64,000 bases of DNA from Dermacoccus abyssi (GTDB lineage: Bacteria > Actinomycetota > Actinomycetes > Actinomycetales > Dermatophilaceae). The DNA lies in NCBI RefSeq assembly GCF_003515945.1, contig NZ_QWLM01000001.1, positions 276,641 through 340,640 on the forward strand. The letters run 5' to 3'. The position numbers were made by a program, and so were the translations under genes. The notes below the pieces were generated by a model, which did no database searches, was not told the origin of the DNA, and was given only the letters and a program-made list of their open reading frames with translations. Below, in pieces: positions 44,655-52,453 of the stretch (the first letter of the stretch is position 1; each line of letters starts with the position of its first letter).

Positions 44655-46573
44655 TCAGAACGACGCCGGTGCGTGAGGGCCGAACTCCTGCGGTTCGGCC
44701 TGCTCGCCGCGCTTGCGCTCGGCGGCTGCCTCGCCGTAGATCCGGGCGTACTTCGTACCCGCGGCGAGAAGAACGAGGCCCGCGGCCATGAAGGTGAACG
44801 CCTTCGTCATCGAGCCCATGTACTGCAGGTCGAAGATGAACAGCTTCACGAGCGCGCAGCCGACGAGCGCCAGACCCCAGCCCATCGACGCCGTCAGGTG
44901 ACGCGGCCGGCTGAGACCGGACGTGAGGACGAGGGCCGCGAGCGCCAGCGACATCACCGTGATGGCGAGGTGCACGAGTAAGAAGCCCGTCGGTGCCTTA
45001 CCGAAGACGCTCAGCATCGTCATGGCCGTGCCGACGATCCCGGCGAAACCGCCGACGACGAGCAGGAACTGGGCATACTTGGCGTCGAGCTTGCGTCCAC
45101 GCACGGCGGGAACCGTGAGGGCTGCGAAGGCAACGAACATCAGCCCGGTGACGAGCGTCTGCATCGTCATGTCGGTGACGCGGCTGCGGTAGAAGAAGTC
45201 CACGTACGCGGTGACCGTCCCCTGCGCCATGAATCCGAGGAAGAACGCGATGACCGCGCCACCTCCGACGATCGGGCCGGGAACGCGAGCGTGCACGGCC
45301 ATGAGCACGACGGCGATGACGAGGAACGGCATCGCGAACCAGTCGGCCTGGGCGGCAGAGACACCGGCGATGACGGCGCTGACACCGGCGAGCACGAGCG
45401 TCGCGATCCGAACGGTGGAACCGCTCGTCCGCAGGACGGCGAAGCCGCCGAGCGCCACGACGGCCATGATCGAGGCGACGAGGGCCGAACGCATTCCGGT
45501 TTCGAAGCCGGCGAAGACCCACAGCGGAATCCACGAGGCGGCCAGTGCCACCGGAGCGCCGAAGGCGTCACGACGCGTGAGACCGGCCTGAACCGCGGTG
45601 AGCAGGCCGACGGCCGCGATTGTCGACGCACCGAAGACGAGCGTGCGGGTCGATGACGCCTCGAGCGCCACCCAGAACATGCCGGCGAACGACACGGGGA
45701 TCGTGCGGGCGAGCGCCGTTTCGTCCCAGCCCTTGGTGATCTCGGGAATGGCACCGGCGATCTGGAGCACGGCGAGGAATCCGACCAACGTCGCCGTGAT
45801 GCCGCCCGTGAGGTAGGGCGCAAGCGCCGCGACGCCGATCGTCACAGCGATGAAGAGCCACTTCTCGTCCCAGCGCAGAGCCTGGAAGCTAGCTGCCACT
45901 GCGACGACGAGCGCGAGACCGAGGCCGGCCGTGAGCGGGATCCAGTCGTAGATGCGCGTCACGGCGACGACGTCGAAGAAGGCTCCGGCGACCGCAGTCG
46001 TGAGGAGGGCGACGGAACCGATGCGACCTCCCGGACGGGGCCGAACCCACTGCGCGGCAGCGGCGAGGGCACCGACGAGAACGGCGCCTCCACCGACACG
46101 GACCGGCGGGGTGAGGAAGCCCTCACGAGCGGCCATTGCGAGCAGAAGGACGACGCCGATGAGCGTCACTGCGATACCGGCGGCCGCGAGAAGCGCGGCC
46201 ACCATCTGCTCGCGGCTGAAGCGCGGCTCACGCGGAGCCGGAGGAGTCGGCGTCTGATCGTAGGGCGGCCGGCCGGCGAAGCCGGCGCCACCGGGACCGC
46301 CGGGGGACATCGGACCGCCGGAGTGGCCGCCCTGGAACGGCGGGACGTACTGCTGAGCGCCCTGAGGCGGGATCGGGACGCTCCACGGACCCTGGCTTCC
46401 GCGTGCGGCAGCGTCCGCGTTGTTGCTGATGGGGGTCTGCGCGTGCTGCGGGTACTCGGTGTGCGACGGACGTGACGGCGCGCCGCAACGTTCATGGGCT
46501 GCGGCGGCGGGAAGGACGTGGGGTGGTCGGGACGGGGGGCCTGGGGGGTGCCGTACGGCTGCTGTGTGTTCAT
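44655..46573 (-). CDS. DUF2339-type polytopic membrane protein, frameshift near the N-terminus
   Basis: Large integral membrane protein with about 14-16 helices. The main frame covers residues from the Pro/Gly-rich region onward, including FSREQMVAALLAAAGIAVTL and GWGLALVGCALVKLFIFDLQ near the end, as in DUF2339 proteins. Its natural N-terminus (MNTQQPYGTPQAPRPDH, ATG 46573) is in another frame. One base added within 46477-46486 joins the two into 639 aa. Without it the main frame begins with an implausible His/Pro/Arg-rich leader. Function unknown, possibly envelope-related. Confidence 0.78.
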
Positions 46574-46669
46574 GCCTCAAGCCTCGCGACGACGGGGCTC
46601 GCGGGCCCGAGTAGTGCTACTCAGGTGGCCTGGGTGATCTGTGCACGCTCACCCGAGTGAACAGCAGCG

Positions 46670-47328
46670 TCAGTCGAGCCCGTTCTCCAGCGCGAAACGG
46701 GTGAGCTCGACGCGGTTGCCCAGTTGCAGCTTCCGCAGCGTCGAGGCGATGTGGTTGTCGACGGTGCGGTGGCTCAGGCCGAGGCGGATGGCGATCTGCT
46801 TCGATGCCAGGCCCTTGGCGACCATGCGCAGCACCTCCGTCTCGCGGGGTGTGAGCACGGCAGTGGGATCGGGGCTTTCCTCGCGCTCGCGTCCGCGCAG
46901 TTCGGCGAGGACGAGGCCGGCCAGTTCCGGGGTGAAAACGGCGCGTCCCTGCGCCGTGTCGTGGACGGCCGTGAGCAGTTCCTCGGCGCCAGCGCTCTTG
47001 AGGAGGTAGCCGGACGCTCCGGCCCGGACGGCGTCGAGCACGTCCGTGCGCTCGGACGACGCAGACAGCACGAGGATCTTGACGTCGTCGAAAACCGCGC
47101 GAATGGCCGTCGTGGCATCGGTGCCGTTGCCGTCGGGCAGGTTCATGTCCATGAGCACGAGGTCGGGCGAGGTTGCTTGGCACGATCCACAGCCTCACGC
47201 ACGGAGCCGGCCGTCGCGACGACGTCGTAGCCGTGCTCGCGCAGGTCACGCGCGACGGCGTCGCGCCACATCGGGTGGTCGTCGACCACCATGAGTCGCG
47301 TGGTGGGGGCGGCACCGTCGGAAGTCAT
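46670..47328 (-). pseudogene. NarL/LuxR-type response regulator, frameshifted in the receiver domain
   Basis: The 5' part encodes RLMVVDDHPMWRDAVARDLRE and the 3' part LMDMNLPDGNGTDATTAIRA plus a LuxR HTH (LTPRETEVLRMVAKGLASKQ). The expected joining stretch ATSPDLVLMDM appears once a base is added at about 47173-47178, giving a normal 219-aa protein with phospho-acceptor Asp in LMDMNLPDG. As written, only the part from about 47158 could be translated as an HTH protein lacking the first receiver strands. Partner histidine kinase gene is 37 bp upstream. Confidence 0.88.
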
Positions 47329-47365
47329 GTGCCCATCCTCTCGCGCTGGCCCTCGGCAAGGTGAC

Positions 47366-48556
47366 TCAACGCGGCAGCGTGAACTCCCACTCGACGCCCT
47401 CCCCCGGTGCTGCCTCGAGATACGCCCGGCCCCCGATCGACTCGACTCGTCCGACGATCGACCGGCTTACCCCCATGCGGCCTTGCGCCTTGGCTTCGGC
47501 GAGGCGGCCGTCGGGAATGCCGGGGCCGTCGTCGCGGACGGTGAGCGTCACCTCGTCGTCGAGGTCTTCGAGGAGGACGAAGGCCGTGGCGTGCTCCCCC
47601 GCGTGACGTTCGGTGTTGGCGAGCGCCTGCTTCGTCGCGGCGAGCAACTCCCCAGCTCGAGCGGCGTCGAGGAGCACGGGCGACGAACCTGCCGAGACGC
47701 GAACACGGTCACCAGCCAGTGCGAGGAGCTCACGGCGCAGGTCGACCGGCGCGCCGTCTGTCGAAGCGTCCACCGGCGCGGACGATGAACCGGGTGCCAC
47801 GATCGGCGCTTCGTCGACGTCGGCGATGAGGGTGCGCAGCGCCCGTTCCTGTTCGGTGGCCAACTGCGCGAGGGCCGCGCCCTCCGCACCGAACGACGGG
47901 CCCTTACGCCCCATGAGCGCGAGCACCTGGAGCACGCCATCGTGCACCTCTCGCGCGAGCCGCTCTCGCTCGGCCGCACGGGCACGCAGCTCGAGAGCGG
48001 CGACGAGTTGAGCGTGTGAGCGTCGCGCACCGACACCCCCGACACCGGCTGCGATGCCGGAACTCACGAGAATCGGCATCGTCGGCGAACGCACCATCCA
48101 CGACAGATCGTCGCCGATGTGAAGGCTTGCGAGGGAAATACCGACGCCGGCGAGGAAGCCCGCCGTCACGCCCCACTGCATGCCGGCGGCCAGCACGGCG
48201 TTCGTGGCCCACATCGTCGTCGGCAGACTCTGGTTGTGGTCCCACCAGCTCGCGTCGGCGACGATCCACGTCGCGTACATGAGTCCGAGCGTCACGACGA
48301 TGTCGCCCGCGACGAGCCAGGAACGCCACCGCGGGCGTGCGAACAGCGCGAGGGCCACGACACCCGACCAGATGCACTGCACGGCGATGAGCGCCGTCGC
48401 GAGGTGCGGGCGCGTGTAGTGATCGACGGCGCCCGTGTGGATGAAGAGCGAGTACGCGAGGGTGAGCATCCGGAAGGCACCCTCAGTGGCCCACAGGTAC
48501 TTCATCGGGTCGTCGGAGGCCGCCTGCTGGGCCTCGGCCTCGCTCGTCCGGCTCAT
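47366..48556 (-). CDS. Sensor histidine kinase (MacS/DUF5931-like, NarL-type)
   Basis: About 396 aa from ATG 48556. The N-terminal half has about six membrane helices. The HisKA_3 phosphorylation site is REVHDGVLQVLALMGRK near 207, the N box is ANTERHAGEHA near 315, and the G box is VRDDGPGIPDGRL near 340. It ends with VEWEFTLPR. It transmits to the response regulator directly downstream. The hydrophobic N-terminus recalls MacS proteins; the signal is unknown. Confidence 0.86.
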   Translation of the reverse strand: MSRTSEAEAQQAASDDPMKYLWATEGAFRMLTLAYSLFIHTGAVDHYTRPHLATALIAVQCIWSGVVALALFARPRWRSWLVAGDIVVTLGLMYATWIVADASWWDHNQSLPTTMWATNAVLAAGMQWGVTAGFLAGVGISLASLHIGDDLSWMVRSPTMPILVSSGIAAGVGGVGARRSHAQLVAALELRARAAERERLAREVHDGVLQVLALMGRKGPSFGAEGAALAQLATEQERALRTLIADVDEAPIVAPGSSSAPVDASTDGAPVDLRRELLALAGDRVRVSAGSSPVLLDAARAGELLAATKQALANTERHAGEHATAFVLLEDLDDEVTLTVRDDGPGIPDGRLAEAKAQGRMGVSRSIVGRVESIGGRAYLEAAPGEGVEWEFTLPR

Positions 48557-48583
48557 CATCCGCAGCCGGGAAGCGGAAACGGG

Positions 48584-48619
48584 CGACGCCCCGAACCGCT
48601 GCTGCGATTCGGGGCGTCG
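48584..48619 (-). terminator. Stem-loop after lemA
   Basis: A perfect 12-bp stem, 48584-48595 (CGACGCCCCGAA) with 48608-48619, and a 12-nt loop. It lies 12 nt beyond the lemA stop on the minus strand and upstream of the kinase gene. Confidence 0.7.
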
Positions 48620-48630
48620 TCTGGATCGGA

Positions 48631-49374
48631 TCACTTGCGCTGCTCGGGGTACTCCACCCCGTAGCCCTGCTGACCAGGAGCCTGGAACGTGTTCAACTGG
48701 CCACCCTGCGTCGGGTACGGCATCTGCGACGGCGGCAGCTGCGGCTGCTCGTTGTACGGACGCTGCTGGCTCTGCGGCGCGTCGAAACTCACCGACGGCG
48801 CCTGCGTGTTCGTCATGTTGACCTGCGGAGCACCCTTGGTGGCCTCGTCGGCCTCGTAGTACTCGGCCTTGGTGACGCCTGCCGGGCCGGCGAAGAACTT
48901 GGTGGGGATGGAGTCGACCTTGGAGTTCAGCGTGCTGACGCAGGCGTTGTAGTACCGGCGCGCGTTGGCGATGCGGTCCTCCGTGGCGCTCAGCTCGCCC
49001 ATGAGCTGCTGGTAGTTCTGGTTCGACTTGAGGTCGGGGTAGGCCTCGGTGACGGAGATGAGGCGGCCCAGGGCCTGCGTCAGCTCACCTTCCGCGGCGG
49101 CGGCCTGCGCGGCCTGATCCGGTGAACCGTGGGTGTTGACGGCCGCACCGCGGGCGGCGATGACGTCGTCGAGCGTCTTGGCCTCGTGCTGCGCATACCC
49201 CTTGACCGTCTCGACGAGGTTGGGGATGAGGTCGTGGCGGCGCGTCAGTTCGACGTCGATCTGGTGCCACGCCTCCTGCACGGTGTTGCGCTGCTTGACG
49301 AGGCCGTTATACATGACCACGCCCGCGGCGACGAGCGCCACGATGATGATCAGGATGATGATGACGTAGATCAT
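48631..49374 (-). CDS. lemA: LemA family protein
   Basis: 247 aa membrane-anchored helical protein. One N-terminal helix (2-22) is followed by MYNGLVKQRNTVQEAWHQID and DLIPNLVETVKGYAQHEAK, the LemA core. YPDLKSNQNYQQLMGELSAT and NARRYYNACVSTLNSKVDSI complete the four-helix region. A Gln/Pro-rich tail of about 60 residues is extra. No HtpX or TPM-domain partner is adjacent. Function unknown in general. Confidence 0.9.
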   Translation of the reverse strand: MIYVIIILIIIVALVAAGVVMYNGLVKQRNTVQEAWHQIDVELTRRHDLIPNLVETVKGYAQHEAKTLDDVIAARGAAVNTHGSPDQAAQAAAAEGELTQALGRLISVTEAYPDLKSNQNYQQLMGELSATEDRIANARRYYNACVSTLNSKVDSIPTKFFAGPAGVTKAEYYEADEATKGAPQVNMTNTQAPSVSFDAPQSQQRPYNEQPQLPPSQMPYPTQGGQLNTFQAPGQQGYGVEYPEQRK

Positions 49375-49413
49375 GGGATCCCCTCGGGTGACGGTCGGGC
49401 GGTTGCCTCGACC

Positions 49414-50109
49414 CTAACCGACGCCGTCGAAGCGGGTGAGGATCTGCTCGACCACCTGCGTGGCGGTGCCCAGCGGGGCGGTGACGACGTCGGCGCCCGA
49501 CGCGATCAGCTTGTCGTGGAAGTGGCCCTCCCCCAGCAACAGTGAGGCGATGGCGACGCGGCGGCCCGGGCGCTCGCGCAGGGCGTTGACGGCGTCGGGC
49601 ACGCTCGGGGTGGCCGCGGATCCGAAGGCCACGTCGACGTCGGCGCCCCAGACCTCGGCGAGCATCCGCGCCTGCGTTCGGGCATCCGTCGTGGCCTCGA
49701 CGCGGCTCGATCCGGCGGCGGCAAGAACGACGGCTTCGTCCTGTGTCACGCCCGCCTCGCGCAGCCTCATGGCGAGGGCATCGGCGATGAGCGGCGAGGG
49801 GCCCAGAGCGCCGGTGGAGTGAGCTGACGCGAACGGCTCGACGGCCCGCGCCACGTCCACCCGCACGTGATACCCGCCGCAGAACAGCAGCGGGACGACG
49901 ACGACGTCATCGACCCGGGTGACGAGATCCGCGACGACGTCGGCCACCTCGGGCGTCTGGACGTCCACGTAGGCGTCGGTGACGAGCACCGACGCGCGCT
50001 GCTGGAGCGCCTGCTGCACCGCCGCGACGAGGTCGAGCACCACCTGACGCCCGGCCGGGCTGGCCGTGCCGTGCGCGGTGAGGACGAGGGCGCGGCGCGC
50101 CTCAGGCAT
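49414..50109 (-). CDS. CbiX/SirB-type sirohydrochlorin chelatase
   Basis: Inserts Fe (siroheme) or Co into sirohydrochlorin. 231 aa from ATG 50109, which overlaps the hemD stop by 8 nt. Metal-site His13 is in VLTAHGTASPAGR, and the second conserved His is in PLLFCGGYHVRVDV near 80. The second half (GAGS-like VLAAAGSSRV, then LLLGEGHFHDKL) is a pseudo-repeat of the first, as in two-domain chelatases. In this siroheme-dependent nitrite operon, ferrochelation is the likely job. Confidence 0.85.
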   Translation of the reverse strand: MPEARRALVLTAHGTASPAGRQVVLDLVAAVQQALQQRASVLVTDAYVDVQTPEVADVVADLVTRVDDVVVVPLLFCGGYHVRVDVARAVEPFASAHSTGALGPSPLIADALAMRLREAGVTQDEAVVLAAAGSSRVEATTDARTQARMLAEVWGADVDVAFGSAATPSVPDAVNALRERPGRRVAIASLLLGEGHFHDKLIASGADVVTAPLGTATQVVEQILTRFDGVG

Positions 50110-51253
50110 CGAGCACCTCGAGGCGGTAGCCGCGCTTGATGACGGTGACGACGCTCTCCTTGCTCGCGAGCGCCTCGCGAAGACGCGCGACCGCCACCTC
50201 GACCGAGTGCGCGTCACCGGCGCCGGGCAGGACGGTGAGCAGTTCCTCGCGCGGCACGACGGAGCCCTCGGCCGCCATCAGCTTGCGCAGGACGGCGAGT
50301 GACGACGGCGCGAGGGGCAGGACGTCGCCGTCGAGCAGCGCCTGGTCGCGGGTGAGTTCGAGCAGCCCCGCGGGCGTGACGAGCGCGGGGCTGCGACGGG
50401 CCTTGAGCGCGAAGACGATGGCGCGGACGAGCGCGCCCATGCGGAAACGCTCCGGCACGAGCGGGTCGATGTCGTGCTCGCGCAGGGGTGCGGCCGTCGT
50501 GTCGCCCACCGCGGCGGCCAGCACGTCGCCGTCCCGCATGGCGTCGAGGACGAGGTCGCGCACACCCGCACGTTCGGCCGCCTCGAGAAAGGCGTGCGCG
50601 CCCGGCGCGGAGGTGAAGGCGATGCAGTCGGCGTCACGGCGCGCGACGATGTCGACGGCGGCCTCGACCGCCACCGGGTCGGGCGCCGGTCCCCAGCGGT
50701 AGACGATGAGTGGAGCGACATCGGCGCCGCCGCGGCGCAGCATCTCGTCGAGCCCGTCGGAGCCTGCGCCGTGGTGCTGCACCGCGACGCGCAGGCCTGC
50801 GACGCCCTCGTCCTGCAACCGCTCCTTGATCTCCTGCGCCGTCTCCGACTCGGCCGTCCAGTCGACCGTCAGGCCCTCGCGCTGCAACGCGCCGCGCGCC
50901 TTGGGTCCGCGGGCGATGAATCGGGCGTTCTCGAGGACCGCGAGCAGCGCGTCACTCTGCCCGGCGGCGTCGGCCGCCTCCATCCAGCCGCGGAACCCGA
51001 CACCCGTCGTCACGATGACGACGTCGGGCGGGTTGTCGATGAGTTCGCCTGTGCGCGCGATGAGTTCGGGATCGTCGACGTGCGGGATGTGCGACAGCGT
51101 CGGCGCGTGCACGACCGTCGCGCCGCGCCGTTCGAGCGCGGCGGCGAACTCGTCGGCACGGCGTTGCGCCGTGAGCACGACGCGGCATCCGGCGAGGTCC
51201 TGGGGCAGCCGAGCGGCCTCGGCGTGCACGCTCGGCGCGGTCGTCTCGTTCAT
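50102..51253 (-). CDS. hemD: Uroporphyrinogen-III synthase fused to an OmpR-type winged-helix domain
   Basis: 383 aa. Residues about 20-270 form the HemD fold (GCRVVLTAQRRADEFAAAL, VVIVTTGVGFRGWMEA, ADCIAFTSAPGAHAFLEAA). Residues about 290-383 form a Trans_reg_C domain (LAPSSLAVLRKLMAAEGSVV, ending VTVIKRGYRLEVLDA). This fusion is known from other actinobacteria, for example mycobacterial Rv0260c next to nir/nar genes. Whether the synthase half is active is uncertain; it may be mainly a regulator. ATG overlaps the cobA stop by 4 nt. Confidence 0.87.
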   Translation of the reverse strand: MNETTAPSVHAEAARLPQDLAGCRVVLTAQRRADEFAAALERRGATVVHAPTLSHIPHVDDPELIARTGELIDNPPDVVIVTTGVGFRGWMEAADAAGQSDALLAVLENARFIARGPKARGALQREGLTVDWTAESETAQEIKERLQDEGVAGLRVAVQHHGAGSDGLDEMLRRGGADVAPLIVYRWGPAPDPVAVEAAVDIVARRDADCIAFTSAPGAHAFLEAAERAGVRDLVLDAMRDGDVLAAAVGDTTAAPLREHDIDPLVPERFRMGALVRAIVFALKARRSPALVTPAGLLELTRDQALLDGDVLPLAPSSLAVLRKLMAAEGSVVPREELLTVLPGAGDAHSVEVAVARLREALASKESVVTVIKRGYRLEVLDA

Positions 51254-52032
51254 GCGCAGGGCTCCCGCACCCTATCGCGAGCCACGCTCTCGGAGGCCAC
51301 CTGGGCGATCTCGGCGTCGGGCAGCACGGTGACGACCTCACCGATGACGATGACGCTGGGGTTGCCCACCCCGCGCGTCAGGCACTGCTCGGCGATGTCG
51401 GCGAGCGTGCCCTTGACGACCTGCTGCTGCGGAGTCCACGCCGAGTGGACGACGCCGACGGGCGTCGACGCGTCCTTGCCCTCCCGCACGAGGCTCGCGG
51501 TGAGTTCGCCGAGGCGACGCATGCCCATGAGGATGACGATGGTGTGCGGCCACGCGACGAGGGCGGGGACGGCGAGTTCGTCGTGACCGGACAGCACGAG
51601 CATCCCGGCCGACACGCCGCGATGGGTCACGGGGATGCCGCCCGCGAGCGGCGCGGACAGCGCGCTCGTCACGCCGGGCACGACGTCGACGTCGATGCCG
51701 TGCTCGCGGCAGTGCAGCACCTCTTCGCCGCCGCGCCCGAGCAGATAGGGGTCGCCACCCTTGAGCCGCACGACGCGACGTCCGGCGCGCGCCTCCCGCA
51801 CGAGGATGTCGTTGATCTCGTGCTGCGGCACCGGGTGGTGGTGCGGCGTCTTGCCGACGGGCACGATCTCGGCGTCGAGACCGAGCTCGTCGAGCTGATC
51901 GGTGGGGCCGAGGCGGTCGGCGACGATGACGTCGGCACGCTCGAGTTCACGCAGTGCACGCAGCGTGAGCAGGTCGAGTGCGCCCGGGCCACCGCCGACG
52001 ATCACGACCGTGCCGGGTCGAGGGTCGTTCAT
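51250..52032 (-). CDS. cobA: Uroporphyrinogen-III C-methyltransferase (SUMT)
   Basis: Converts uroporphyrinogen III to precorrin-2, the siroheme precursor, with two SAM. 260 aa from ATG 52032. The SUMT signatures are VGGGPGALDLLTLRALRELE near 12 and VRLKGGDPYLLGRGGEE near 88, with VPGVTSALSAPLAGGIPVTH near 118. It lacks the CysG dehydrogenase/ferrochelatase domain; the chelatase is the separate gene two places down. The precorrin-2 dehydrogenase is not in the window. First of cobA / hemD-wHTH / chelatase. Confidence 0.92.
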   Translation of the reverse strand: MNDPRPGTVVIVGGGPGALDLLTLRALRELERADVIVADRLGPTDQLDELGLDAEIVPVGKTPHHHPVPQHEINDILVREARAGRRVVRLKGGDPYLLGRGGEEVLHCREHGIDVDVVPGVTSALSAPLAGGIPVTHRGVSAGMLVLSGHDELAVPALVAWPHTIVILMGMRRLGELTASLVREGKDASTPVGVVHSAWTPQQQVVKGTLADIAEQCLTRGVGNPSVIVIGEVVTVLPDAEIAQVASESVARDRVREPCA

Positions 52033-52096
52033 GGGGGCCACCTTTCGCGCCGCGGGGCAGGGCAGATGTATGGGCAGATCCATCGGTCTACGCACC

Positions 52097-52453
52097 CTAG
52101 GCCACCCCGGACGGAGCGATCCGATTGTTTCGCAGGACGATCATCCCGTCCTCCTCGGCCACGTCCCACACCCCGAGCGTCACGTCCGGATCGCTCGTGC
52201 ACCGACCCGTCGCGAGGTCGAACGCCTGCTTGTACATGGGCGACTGGATGACGTCACGCACCTCACCGGCGACCGTCGCCGTCCCCACGATGCCGCGGGC
52301 GATGACGTTGGCCTCGGCGTACGGGTCGTAGTGCCCGACGGCGTGCAGCGCGCCGTCCGCGGTGCGCACGATGGCGACCTGGGCGCCGTCGTCGGCCTTG
52401 GCGGCAACCGCACGTTCGGGACGCACCCGCTCGACGGGGCAGACGACGCTCAT
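52097..52453 (-). CDS. nirD: Nitrite reductase small subunit NirD, copy 1
   Basis: 118 aa Rieske-fold subunit without Rieske Cys/His ligands, as is normal for NirD. GALHAVGHYDPYAEANVIA and DVIQSPMYKQAFDLATGRC are diagnostic. Start overlaps the nirB1 stop by 4 nt. Assembles with the adjacent NirB. The 64 bp to cobA hold no clear terminator, so the siroheme genes may be cotranscribed. Confidence 0.92.
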   Translation of the reverse strand: MSVVCPVERVRPERAVAAKADDGAQVAIVRTADGALHAVGHYDPYAEANVIARGIVGTATVAGEVRDVIQSPMYKQAFDLATGRCTSDPDVTLGVWDVAEEDGMIVLRNNRIAPSGVA

